Source of the DNA: JBQTIY01 sp052387675
GTDB lineage: Bacteria; Planctomycetota; B15-G4
Length of the DNA stretch: 41,126 nucleotides
Direction: 5' to 3'
Assembly (NCBI GenBank): GCA_052387675.1
Contig: JBQTIY010000017.1
Span: 1-41,126, forward strand
Shown: piece by piece, positions 31,741 through 39,867 of the stretch
Position numbering within the stretch: position 1 is the first letter of the stretch
How the letters are laid out: every line of letters begins with the position of its first letter
The notes under the pieces: model-generated
Databases searched by the model: none
What the model saw: only the letters and a program-made list of their open reading frames with translations
Told to the model about the DNA's origin: nothing
Program-made: the position numbers and the translations under genes

Positions 31741-33153
31741 TTAGAAAACGGCCTGATACTGCAGGCGGTACTGTGTCGTGTCGACATCCTCTCCGCCGGC
31801 GAGAGCATGGTTGCTGAAGTTCGTGCGCACCACGTCGAACATCCACTTGCTGTTGTGGCCGTCGAAGTAGCGATTCACGCCGAGCGTGAGCTCCTTGGCA
31901 TCCGTGTTCGCCAGAACGCCGGCGGTGGGGGCGTTCGCCGTGCTGGAGGCGTCGACCCGTGAAACGCGGGCCACCAATTCCCACACGCGGGGCTCGAGGA
32001 AGTAGCCGATCTGCAGGGTCTGTCCGTCGTCACGCTGCCCGGGGAGGCCGACGCGCTCCTCGTCCCGATCAAACCACTCGGCCAGCACCGACCAGGGGCC
32101 GCTCATGAGCTGCAGGTCGAGGCCGAGGCTGGTGCTGTCGCGCACCGAGCTGCCGCCGGCGGCCGTGATGGCGCCCTTGGTGTTCTTGTCGACCGAGTTG
32201 TCGTTCTTCATCCAGGAGGCGCCCATCGCGAAACGCGTGTCGCCCTTCTCAAGGGTCTGAAACGAAGGACCATCCGCCTTGAGCGGGGCGCCGACGGCAT
32301 TCCAGACGACTCTGACGCCGTGGCGCAGACCGTTCTCGGAGTCGCCATCGTTGTTCTGGACCATGGCGCCGTCACCGTTCGAGACGGCCGCGTAGTACTC
32401 GAACTCGTTCGCCCCGGAAGTCCCATAGAGCATGGCCATCGGCTCATAGGAGGGCGTGAAGTTGTTGGAGGCGAGCGAGCGCTCCATGAGCGAAAGGTTG
32501 AAGGCGCTCATAAGCTCTTCACGGCCGAAGGGAAACTTGCCGTGACCGAATCGCAGGGTCATCCCGTTCTGGAAACCCCAGTCCACATAGCCTGCGCGCA
32601 GATTGAAGGCCTTGGCGCCGGCCTGGGCCGCAGCGCCGTTGAGCGTGGACGTCGAACTCATGTCCCACTCGACGTTGTAGGTGACGTTCTCGGCGCCGGC
32701 TTGCCCCGATAGCCCGAAGCGCACGCGCGGCAAGCTGAAATTCTGGCCGTCCTCGCCGTCGGCGTCGACGTTGCTGTCGATGTTTGGGGCGTCGTTGGTC
32801 TGGCTGCTGGCGCGCAACTGCACGCGCCCACGCATTCCCATCGACCACTTGCCGTCGGGCGACTTGAAAAGCAGCTTGCCCGCAGTTCCGCCGGAGACGG
32901 CCACGTCGGCGGCGCGCAAGCGTTCGAGCCGGCCTTCGATGAGGTCGATCTCACTCCGGCTGCCAGCGGCCTTCTCGCGCGCCAGGGCCAAGAGTTCCTC
33001 GTAGGTGGGCTGGTCGATGAGGCCGCGAGCCAACAGCACATCCAGGATGGCCACCTCGACCGTCGTCCCGTCGGTTGCCTGTGCAGTTGCGGGAGCAGCG
33101 AGAAAGCCGGCCAGCACGCACAGCAGGGCGAGGGTGATTCGGACGTTTTGCAA
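31741..33153 (-). CDS. Phosphate-selective porin O/P-like outer-membrane protein
   Basis: 470 residues with a TTG start at 33153, selected because GGGAG lies 7 bases upstream and translation then opens a signal peptide (LQNVRITLALLCVLAGFLAAPATAQA). A short helical/coiled region (residues ~30-85) follows, as in trimeric O/P-type porins. A barrel region follows with alternating strands: MGMRGRVQLRASS, SLPRVRFGLSGQAG, AFNLRAGYVDWGF, TLRFGHGKFPFGREEL. The last residue is Phe (YRLQYQAVF), the C-terminal signal for barrel insertion. Family O/P porins often take up phosphate or polyphosphate, but specificity cannot be assumed. It is divergent from the phosphatase-cytochrome lipoprotein with a hairpin in between. 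Confidence 0.85.
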   Translation of the reverse strand: MQNVRITLALLCVLAGFLAAPATAQATDGTTVEVAILDVLLARGLIDQPTYEELLALAREKAAGSRSEIDLIEGRLERLRAADVAVSGGTAGKLLFKSPDGKWSMGMRGRVQLRASSQTNDAPNIDSNVDADGEDGQNFSLPRVRFGLSGQAGAENVTYNVEWDMSSTSTLNGAAAQAGAKAFNLRAGYVDWGFQNGMTLRFGHGKFPFGREELMSAFNLSLMERSLASNNFTPSYEPMAMLYGTSGANEFEYYAAVSNGDGAMVQNNDGDSENGLRHGVRVVWNAVGAPLKADGPSFQTLEKGDTRFAMGASWMKNDNSVDKNTKGAITAAGGSSVRDSTSLGLDLQLMSGPWSVLAEWFDRDEERVGLPGQRDDGQTLQIGYFLEPRVWELVARVSRVDASSTANAPTAGVLANTDAKELTLGVNRYFDGHNSKWMFDVVRTNFSNHALAGGEDVDTTQYRLQYQAVF

Positions 33154-33251
33154 CGGAGTTCTCCCGGACGATTGGCAGTCTGGGCTGGCCTCGCACGAGG
33201 TCCAGTCGCCGCCGCCGGATTCGTTGGGACGCCAACGCACCCTTCCGCGCG

Positions 33252-33281
33252 GCCGGACGGAAGAGAGAGACTCTGTCCGGC
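33252..33281. promoter_or_regulatory. Strong hairpin in the porin / lipoprotein divergent region
   Basis: GCCGGAC (33252-33258) pairs with GTCCGGC (33275-33281); after a 3-nt bulge (GGA) the stem continues with AGAG (33262-33265) to CTCT (33271-33274), closing a 5-nt loop. The 11-bp bulged stem lies about 99 bp upstream of the porin TTG and 87 bp upstream of the lipoprotein ATG. It could be an operator dyad or a 5'-leader structure. A second imperfect dyad (GGCCTCG/CGAGGTC) lies at 33187-33202... in the same gap, ending at 33202. Confidence 0.4.
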
Positions 33282-33367
33282 TGGCCTCGGGAATCCGTTC
33301 AGACCCCCGGTGCTGCGACGCAGCGCAAATTTCCCCGATGAGGAAAAGTAGAGTGGACCCTTGGAAC

Positions 33368-34417
33368 ATGGCGCCTCAGCCCCTTCTCAACTCGAACTCC
33401 GCGCCGATCACGCGCAGCGTCTCCCGGCTTGAGCTGCCGACCAAGGGCGCGTTGATCTTGATTGCGGCGGTGCTGTTCGTCACCGCCGCTTGCTCCTCCG
33501 AGGCGGGCGTGGGCTCTCAGTCGGCGCAGCAGAGCAGCCCGCCCGCAGCGGCCCCCGCAGCGGCCCCAGTCACGAGCGCGGCCTCCGCTGGTCACGCCGA
33601 CGATCATCACGACTCGGTGATCCACAACCTGCGCCGTTGGTCGGACAAGCTCGTCCAAGGCGCGCAACCTGAGGGCGAAGCCGCCTTCAAGGAATTGGCG
33701 GCCATGGGGATCAAGACGGCCATCAGTGTGGATGGGGCGATCCCGGCCGTGGAACTCGCGGCGAAGTACGGCATTACTTACGTGCACGTGCCCATCGGCT
33801 ACGACGGCATCGATGCTGATGCGCAGGCGCGCATCGTCAAGGCTGCTCAGGAGTCGCAGGGCCCGGTCTTCATGCACTGTCACCACGGGCTGCATCGCGG
33901 TCCGGCGGCGGCCGCCGTCGCGCGCATGGCGCTCGAAGGTGTGGCCAAGGAGCAGGCCTATGCCGACCTCAAGGAGAGCGGCTGCAGTCCGGCCTACGAC
34001 GGTCTCTACAAAGTCGTCGACAACTTTGTGCCGCCTACCCCGGCTGCGCTGGCCGCGCTGGGCCCGCTGCCGAGCAAGGTCGTCCCGCAGGGCGTTCAGG
34101 CTGCGATGGTGGACATCGATATGCGCTGGGAGTTCATGAAGGCCAGCAAGGGCAAGTCCTGGGGCGCGCTTGCGGAAGCGCCGGACAAGTCACCGCCGCA
34201 CGAGGCGGGCATCCTCCGGGAACTGTTCCGCGAGATGCAGCGCGACGAGGACGCCATTAAGCGGGGCCCGGAGTTCTTGGCGCAGTCGCTGAAGTCCGAG
34301 CAGCAACTCTCCGCTCTCGAAGTGGCCCTCAGAGCCGGCGACCTGGCCCTGGCCACCACGACCGCTGACGCGATTCAGAAGTCCTGCAAGGCCTGCCACA
34401 CGGATTTCCGCGACTAA
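33368..34417 (+). CDS. Lipoprotein: CX5R (DSP/PTP-like) phosphatase domain fused to C-terminal CXXCH haem motif
   Basis: 349 residues from ATG 33368 (an in-frame ATG at 33338 is also possible). A hydrophobic segment ends in a lipobox, FVTAAC, with Cys42 as the lipid-accepting residue. An Ala/Pro/Ser linker follows (~45-75). Residues ~85-220 match dual-specificity phosphatase-like proteins: LRRWSDKLVQGAQPEGEA, ELAAMGIKTAISVDG, THVP-like strand YVHVPIGYDGID, and the P-loop HCHHGLHRG with Cys171 and Arg177 (CX5R). Residues ~250-349 are helical and end in SCKACHTDFRD, with Cys340, Cys343 and His344 forming CXXCH at the extreme C-terminus, as in class II cytochrome c'. It would be an exported, membrane-tethered phosphatase with covalent haem. 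The physiological substrate and the role of haem are unknown. It is convergent with the sigma factor gene: stops overlap in CTAA. Confidence 0.85.
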   Translation: MAPQPLLNSNSAPITRSVSRLELPTKGALILIAAVLFVTAACSSEAGVGSQSAQQSSPPAAAPAAAPVTSAASAGHADDHHDSVIHNLRRWSDKLVQGAQPEGEAAFKELAAMGIKTAISVDGAIPAVELAAKYGITYVHVPIGYDGIDADAQARIVKAAQESQGPVFMHCHHGLHRGPAAAAVARMALEGVAKEQAYADLKESGCSPAYDGLYKVVDNFVPPTPAALAALGPLPSKVVPQGVQAAMVDIDMRWEFMKASKGKSWGALAEAPDKSPPHEAGILRELFREMQRDEDAIKRGPEFLAQSLKSEQQLSALEVALRAGDLALATTTADAIQKSCKACHTDFRD

Positions 34418-35082
34418 GCGGACTGCTGGATGGCGCGCGCCAGTTTGATCATGGCGCGGCTGTGCAGCTTGCGCGCGGCCTCTGCGCTGGGCGAGCCCAA
34501 CGCTGCCGCGACGTCTTCCCAGCTCGAGCCGTAGTAGGTGCGCAGCAGGATGACTTCGCGGGCCTCGGCCGGCAGGCTCGCCACGGCCGCGTCCACACGG
34601 TGCTGCAGTTCGCGGTTGGCGGCGATTTCTGAGGGGGAATCCCCGCGCGCGGGCAGGTCGAAGTGCGTGTCGAGAGCCTTCTCGCGATTCCGGTCGCGCT
34701 TGGCCGAGAGCGCGCGCCGACGCAGATCGGTCATCTCGTTCTCGGCGATCCGCGTGAGCCAGCGCAGAATCGCGCCGCGGTCCGAGACTTGGAGATCACC
34801 GATGCGCGTCAGCGCCGCGGACAGCGTTTCCTGGACGACATCGGCCGACTCGCAGAGGCCGCGCAGCTTGGCGTCGAGGCGCACGCGCACGACTCGGCGT
34901 AGCCGGTCCTCATAGCGCCGCAAGAGCTGATCGAGCGCGCCCGCATCTCCGGCCTGAGCCCGGTTGAGCAGCTCGATCGAGACCCAGGTCTCTTCCGCGC
35001 TGGGCAGGGCGCCGAGCGGCACGGGGTCGGCGGGCTTCTCGCTGGAGGCGGGCCTGCTGCTTGGGTCAACCACGAGGGTCAC
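34414..35082 (-). CDS. ECF-type RNA polymerase sigma factor
   Basis: 222 residues, GTG start. Region 2 contains LDQLLRRYEDRLRRVVRVRL and SADVVQETLSAAL (-10 recognition, core binding). A linker with basic residues follows (DLRRRALSAKRDRNREKA). Region 4 is SLPAEAREVILLRTYYGSSWEDVAAALG with a helix-turn-helix ending in ARKLHSRAMIKLARAI. No anti-sigma gene is adjacent; a Ser/Thr kinase starts 6 bp away on the other strand. Sigma factors paired with kinases are known in planctomycetes, where phosphorylation may replace anti-sigma control; that this one is controlled in that way is inference. A GTG at 35073 would remove three residues. Confidence 0.92.
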   Translation of the reverse strand: MTLVVDPSSRPASSEKPADPVPLGALPSAEETWVSIELLNRAQAGDAGALDQLLRRYEDRLRRVVRVRLDAKLRGLCESADVVQETLSAALTRIGDLQVSDRGAILRWLTRIAENEMTDLRRRALSAKRDRNREKALDTHFDLPARGDSPSEIAANRELQHRVDAAVASLPAEAREVILLRTYYGSSWEDVAAALGSPSAEAARKLHSRAMIKLARAIQQSA

Positions 35083-35088
35083 TCACGG

Positions 35089-38000
35089 GTGGATCTAGCT
35101 ACACTCGTGGCAATGGTACCGCCCTCGTCCCAGGGGAGCGTGGACAGCCTCTTCGAGATCTGGCTCGAACGTCACGAGCAGAGCGGAGAGGCCTTCGAAG
35201 TCTTCGCCGCTCGCCACGCCGCTCAGGCGGAAGAGTTGCGCCAGCTTTACTCAGCCTGGCGCAGCCTGCAGTCGGCGCTGCCGCAGCCGGGAGCGGTGGG
35301 TCTCTTCGCGGGCGATGCAGAGCAACTCGAGAGCCGCCTGGCGGCCGGAGCCGTGCTCGGGGATTACCGCCTCATTCGCCGCATCGGTGCTGGCGGCATG
35401 GGCCAGGTCTGGGAGGCCGAGCAGCTTTCGCTGCGCCGGCGTGTGGCCTTCAAGACCATTCGTCCTGGCCGCCGCGACTCGGGCGGCGAGCGCCTGCTGC
35501 GCGAAGCGCGGGCCGCCGGCGGCATCAATCATCCGGGCATCGTGCCCGTCTTCGCCGCGGGTGAAGCGGAGGGCCTGCACTTTGTGGTGCAGCAGCTCGT
35601 GGGCGATGGCGCCACGCTGGCCGATCTCATCGACCGCCGTCGCGTGGATGGACTGCCGGGACCCGAACGTCTCGCGGCGCTCTTCGTGGAGATTGCCGAG
35701 GCACTGCACGCAGCGCACGAAGCGGGCATCCTGCACCGCGACCTCAAGCCACGCAACATCCTCATCGATCCCGGAGGCCGGCCGCGTGTCGGCGATTTTG
35801 GCTTGGCCCTGCGACTGGGCATCGACGCGGCCGGCGGGCTGGCGGGCACCTGTGCCTACATGAGTCCCGAGCAGGCCGAGGGCCGCGTCACCGCGCTCGA
35901 CCGGCGCTCGGATGTCTTCAGCCTGGGCGCGGTGTTCTACGAGGCGCTGACCTTGCGACGGCCCTTTCTGGGCGACACGAGCGGCGAAGTTCTCGAGGCG
36001 GTCCGCAGCGAGGCGCCGCCCGCACCGCAGCGCCTGCGCCCCGAACTGCCGGCCGATCTCGCGGCGATCTGCCTCAAGGCGCTGGAGAAAGAGCCTGCCG
36101 CGCGCTACGCCGACATGCACGAGTTTGCGGAGGATCTGCGCCGCTTCCTCGCGCACCGGCCGGTGCGGGCGCGCAGCCCTGGCGCCACCGGCCGGCTGTG
36201 GCGCTGGTCGCGGCGACATCCGGCCCGCGCGATGGCGCTGTTCCTCGGCGGTCTCACGCTCGTGGTGGTGGCCGCCATGCTCGTGCGGGAATCCCAGTTG
36301 CGCGGGGAAGCGGAGTCACGTGCGGTCGAGTCGCGCTGGCAGAGCTATCTCGCCAATCTGCGCGCGGCTGCGGCCTATCTGCAGCGCGGCAACTCGGTCG
36401 AGGCCCGCGAGCGGCTCAGCGCTTGCGCCCCGGAACTGCGCGGCTGGGAATGGCGCCATGCTTCACGTTTCGTCGATGCGGATGTGCGCATTCTCTCCGG
36501 GCATCGGGGCGGGGTCACGGCCGTGGCTTTGACAGAGCTGGGCGCGGCAGGCAATGTCACGGCCATCACGGCCGGCGCCGATTCGATGCTGCGCAGTTGG
36601 AGCGCGTCGGGCGCCTCCGTCGCCAGCCTGGAACTTCTGCAAGGGCGCGTGCGCGCGCTCGATGTGTTTCCGGGCGGGGCGCTGCTGGCGATCGGCACCG
36701 AGGCAGGAGCGCTCCAAGTCTGGGATCCCACCAGCCCGGCGCCGGCGCGCTTGATTCACGGCGCTGGGGCTGCGATTCGGGCGGTGGCCTTCGATGCGAC
36801 GGGCCGCATCGTCATGCGCTGCGCCGACGATGCGACGCTCACGTCCCATGATCTGCAGAGCGGCGCGGTCTCAGTGTTTCGATCCGACTTCGGCACGGGA
36901 CTCACCTCGCTGGCGCTCTCCGCCGACAGCCGGCAACTCGTGACCGGCTCGCCCTACGGACTCGTGCTTGTGTGGCCCTTTGAGGCTGCAGGTGAAGTGC
37001 TGACGCTGCACGGCTTCGATCGCGGCCCGGCGGTTGTGGCGGCCAGCCGCGACGGGCAGCGCGTGGCAGCCGGCCTGCCCGACGGGAGCCTTCGCACTTG
37101 GAGGGGCCCCGACTGGGTGGACGAGCGGCCCTGGCCAGTGCATGGCCGAGCGGTGACGGCGCTCGCACTGAGCCCCGACGGTCGCTGGCTCGCTTCAGCG
37201 AGCGCCGACGACGAGCCGGTCGCTCTGATCGAGATTGGAGCGGCTGCCGACCCCGAGGCAGTTGCTGATCCCGGCGCGAGTGTCGACATCACACAACTCT
37301 CCGGGCAAAGCGGCCGTGTCTTGTCCCTGGCGGTCTCGTCCGACGGGCTGCGCGTTCTGGCCGGCTGCTCGGGGGGCGTGGCCTATCTCTGGGACCGACG
37401 CGCCGAGCGGCCGGTGCGTGAGTTGGCGCCGCCGGGGCCGCGTGCGCGCACTCTCGCCGTGAGCGCCGATGGCCGCGTCGTGGCTTCCTGCGACGGCCTG
37501 AGTTCGGTGGCCGTGATCCAGCGCGCGGGATCCGTGCAGCGCGTCGATCTCGGCCCCGCTTCGCTGAGCTGCGTCGCGCTCGATGCCGCCGGCAGTCTGC
37601 TGGTGGCCGGCCGCTTTGACGGAACCGTGCACCTGTGGGATCTCAACGAGGGCGCGCGGCGCCGCGTCGTGCGGGTGGGCGAGCGGCCCGTGGAGGCGGT
37701 GGCCCTCGTCGACGGCGGGCAGCTCGTGGTCGCCGCCGTGGATCGCGAGCTGGTCACGGTGCACGCCGACGGAAAAGTGCTGCAGCGCCTCGCTGCGCAT
37801 CAGGGCGCCATCACCGGGCTGGCAGTTTCGGCGGACGGCCGGCGCGCCGCGACGGCCTCCGTGGATGGCACGGTGCGCGCCTGGGATTTGCGCACAGGCG
37901 TGGATCTCGTCGTGCAGCGCGGCGAATCCTTCGAGGATCACGTCGTGGCTCTGGATGCCGGCGGCCGCTGGCTGGCTGCCGCGCAGGCCGAAGGCGGCTC

Positions 38001-38286
38001 GGTGGGGGTCTTTGACGCCGTGACCGGCGAGCAGCTCAGCGAACTCACCGACCTGGAGGCCGGCGTGCCCTGTCTGGCCTTCGGCGACGGCGGCCGTCTG
38101 CTCTTCACCGCGGGGTACCACGGCCGGCATTTGCGCGTCTGGGACGCGCAGCGCGGCGAGAATCTCTTCGACTTCAGTGATGAGGGCGGCGGCGGGACGA
38201 CGGCGATGGCCTTTGCCGCGGGCCAACTTTTCCTGGCTCACGCAGACGGCCGCATCCTCGTGCGCGACGGCTCGGGCCAGCCCTAG
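35089..38286 (+). CDS. Transmembrane Ser/Thr protein kinase with C-terminal WD40 repeats
   Basis: 1065 residues from GTG 35089, with GAGGG 10 bases upstream; ATG 35113 is an alternative. Residues ~15-65 are a helical N-terminal domain common in planctomycete kinases. The PknB/Hanks-type kinase domain spans ~93-355: glycine loop GAGGMGQV (100-107), Lys122, HRDLKPRN (216-223), DFG (236-238), MSPEQ (258-262). All catalytic residues are present. A membrane helix (~381-399) follows, and then ~600 residues of WD40-type repeats (e.g. ALSPDGRWLASASADDE, AVSADGRRAATASVDGTVRAWDL), probably one or two propellers outside the cytoplasmic membrane. The kinase domain is cytoplasmic and would be able to reach the adjacent ECF sigma factor. 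The stop overlaps that of the convergent subtilase (CTAG). Confidence 0.94.
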   Translation: MDLATLVAMVPPSSQGSVDSLFEIWLERHEQSGEAFEVFAARHAAQAEELRQLYSAWRSLQSALPQPGAVGLFAGDAEQLESRLAAGAVLGDYRLIRRIGAGGMGQVWEAEQLSLRRRVAFKTIRPGRRDSGGERLLREARAAGGINHPGIVPVFAAGEAEGLHFVVQQLVGDGATLADLIDRRRVDGLPGPERLAALFVEIAEALHAAHEAGILHRDLKPRNILIDPGGRPRVGDFGLALRLGIDAAGGLAGTCAYMSPEQAEGRVTALDRRSDVFSLGAVFYEALTLRRPFLGDTSGEVLEAVRSEAPPAPQRLRPELPADLAAICLKALEKEPAARYADMHEFAEDLRRFLAHRPVRARSPGATGRLWRWSRRHPARAMALFLGGLTLVVVAAMLVRESQLRGEAESRAVESRWQSYLANLRAAAAYLQRGNSVEARERLSACAPELRGWEWRHASRFVDADVRILSGHRGGVTAVALTELGAAGNVTAITAGADSMLRSWSASGASVASLELLQGRVRALDVFPGGALLAIGTEAGALQVWDPTSPAPARLIHGAGAAIRAVAFDATGRIVMRCADDATLTSHDLQSGAVSVFRSDFGTGLTSLALSADSRQLVTGSPYGLVLVWPFEAAGEVLTLHGFDRGPAVVAASRDGQRVAAGLPDGSLRTWRGPDWVDERPWPVHGRAVTALALSPDGRWLASASADDEPVALIEIGAAADPEAVADPGASVDITQLSGQSGRVLSLAVSSDGLRVLAGCSGGVAYLWDRRAERPVRELAPPGPRARTLAVSADGRVVASCDGLSSVAVIQRAGSVQRVDLGPASLSCVALDAAGSLLVAGRFDGTVHLWDLNEGARRRVVRVGERPVEAVALVDGGQLVVAAVDRELVTVHADGKVLQRLAAHQGAITGLAVSADGRRAATASVDGTVRAWDLRTGVDLVVQRGESFEDHVVALDAGGRWLAAAQAEGGSVGVFDAVTGEQLSELTDLEAGVPCLAFGDGGRLLFTAGYHGRHLRVWDAQRGENLFDFSDEGGGGTTAMAFAAGQLFLAHADGRILVRDGSGQP

Positions 38287-39812
38287 GGCAGGATCGCGGT
38301 CGTGGCGATTGCACTGACGAGCACGGGACCTTGGCCGGTTGCGGCCAACTGCGAGTAGACGGTCAGTCCCGCGGCAGCGGCCGGTGCGGTGAGAGGCAGC
38401 GCGCCCTGTCCAGAGGCATCCGTGGGCACGGGCAGCATGAGCAGGGTCTGCGCAAGAATTGGCTGGCCCTGAAAGAGAAAGGTGCCGGGATCCACGGCGA
38501 TGAGCAGCCACGTCGTGTGGCCGGGCGCCAGACTCCAGGTCCACGAGAAGCTTGCGCCGGCCGCGACCGTGGCCGGCACTTCGAGCTGCGGCGGACCAGC
38601 CGGGCCCAAGGCCTGCACTGCGGCCAGGGCGTTGATGCGTCCGTGCACGATCCAGGATCCGACCGGAACTGCGCTGGACTCGATGGCCTCGCGAATGGCC
38701 GTGGCCGACGTCACGCTGCGCGGCCCGCCGAGATGGGCGTAGAGCAGTCCGGCCAAGCCGGCCACCATGGGGCAGGCCATCGAGGTGCCGCTGCTGTACG
38801 AGTAGGTCTTGCCCTTCCAGGTGGAATAGATCGAGAGCCCCGGCGCGGCGACGTCCACCCAGCTCCCGTAGTTGGAGAAGGAAGCGCGCGCATCACTCGA
38901 AGTGCTGGCGCCCACGGCAATCACGAAGGCGTGCGCCGCCGGATAGAAGAGGGAGGTGGTGTTGTCGTTGCCGGCGGCCGCCACCAAGACACAACCGGCA
39001 TCGCGCGCGGCCTGCAGCGCGGTGCGAATGGCAGGATCGTTGTAGGTGCTGCCCCAGCTCATCGAGAGCACACGCGCGCCCTGCAGCCGGGCGTCGTGGA
39101 TGGCGGCCACGAGTGCGCTGCTGGGAAACGTGTCGTTGCCGCAGCGGTAAGCGGCGAAGCGGCAGGCGAAACCCAGCCCGGCCACGCCGATCCCGTTATT
39201 GGTTTCCGCCGCGGCGATGCCGGCGCAGTGCGTGCCGTGCCCGTCGAGATCCTCGGGCACTGAGTCGCCTGCGAAGGTGTCGAGTCCCCAGGCGTAATGG
39301 TCATCGAGGTCGGGGTGCGTCATGTCCACGCCCGAATCGAGGACGGCGATGACCGTGCCCGGGTGTCCGGCCGCCAGGTCCCAGGCGGCGGGGGCGTTGA
39401 CCTTGGGCAGGCCCCATTGCTGGCTCCACTTCGGGTCAGTCGGTGTGCCGACTTTGCGGTGCAGGGCATTCGGCTGGGCGTGACTCACCTCCGCGAAAGC
39501 GGCGTAGCGCGCCATGAGCGCATTCACGTCCGTGCCCGGTGCGCCGCGCACGCGGGCGAGTTGCGGGCCGGGCAGGCCCAGCAGTTGCGTGCCGGCCTGC
39601 GCATGGCGCTCGCTCTGGATCTGCTGCGGCGTGCCGGGGCGGAACTGCACCAGGACTTCGTTGGCCAGAACCTCGATGCCGTTCCAGGGCACGCGCTGCA
39701 GCAGCGGATCGGGCTGGTTGAGCTGCGCAGCCGAGCCCGCTGCGAGGAGCGCCACGCCCACGAGCACGGCGAGTGAGCGAAGCAGGGGGCGCAAGACGGA
39801 GGGGCCGAGCAT
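38283..39812 (-). CDS. Secreted subtilisin-family (S8) serine protease
   Basis: 509 residues with an N-terminal signal peptide (core LLRSLAVLVGVALLAAGSAAQ) and a prodomain-like segment (EVLVQFRPGT to about residue 110). The catalytic triad is complete: Asp in VIAVLDSGVDMTHPDL, His in GHGTHCAGIAA, Ser in SSGTSMACPMVAGL. Oxyanion Asn is in VAAAGNDN. The last ~100 residues form a beta-rich domain (GASFSWTWSLAPGHTTWLL) ending in a motif also present in the truncated protein at 1-170. AAGGAAGGG lies just before the ATG as a good ribosome-binding site. It is an extracellular or cell-surface endoprotease. Confidence 0.95.
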   Translation of the reverse strand: MLGPSVLRPLLRSLAVLVGVALLAAGSAAQLNQPDPLLQRVPWNGIEVLANEVLVQFRPGTPQQIQSERHAQAGTQLLGLPGPQLARVRGAPGTDVNALMARYAAFAEVSHAQPNALHRKVGTPTDPKWSQQWGLPKVNAPAAWDLAAGHPGTVIAVLDSGVDMTHPDLDDHYAWGLDTFAGDSVPEDLDGHGTHCAGIAAAETNNGIGVAGLGFACRFAAYRCGNDTFPSSALVAAIHDARLQGARVLSMSWGSTYNDPAIRTALQAARDAGCVLVAAAGNDNTTSLFYPAAHAFVIAVGASTSSDARASFSNYGSWVDVAAPGLSIYSTWKGKTYSYSSGTSMACPMVAGLAGLLYAHLGGPRSVTSATAIREAIESSAVPVGSWIVHGRINALAAVQALGPAGPPQLEVPATVAAGASFSWTWSLAPGHTTWLLIAVDPGTFLFQGQPILAQTLLMLPVPTDASGQGALPLTAPAAAAGLTVYSQLAATGQGPVLVSAIATTAILP

Positions 39813-39867
39813 CGCCCTTCCTTCGGGAGTTGGAGGCCCGTGTCTTGAGCCGTGAACCGGCTGGCCG

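Noticed and set aside
35089..38286. WD40-repeat DNA as a nucleotide repeat array
   Set aside because: The periodicity is at the protein level; the DNA copies are too diverged to count as a repeat element.
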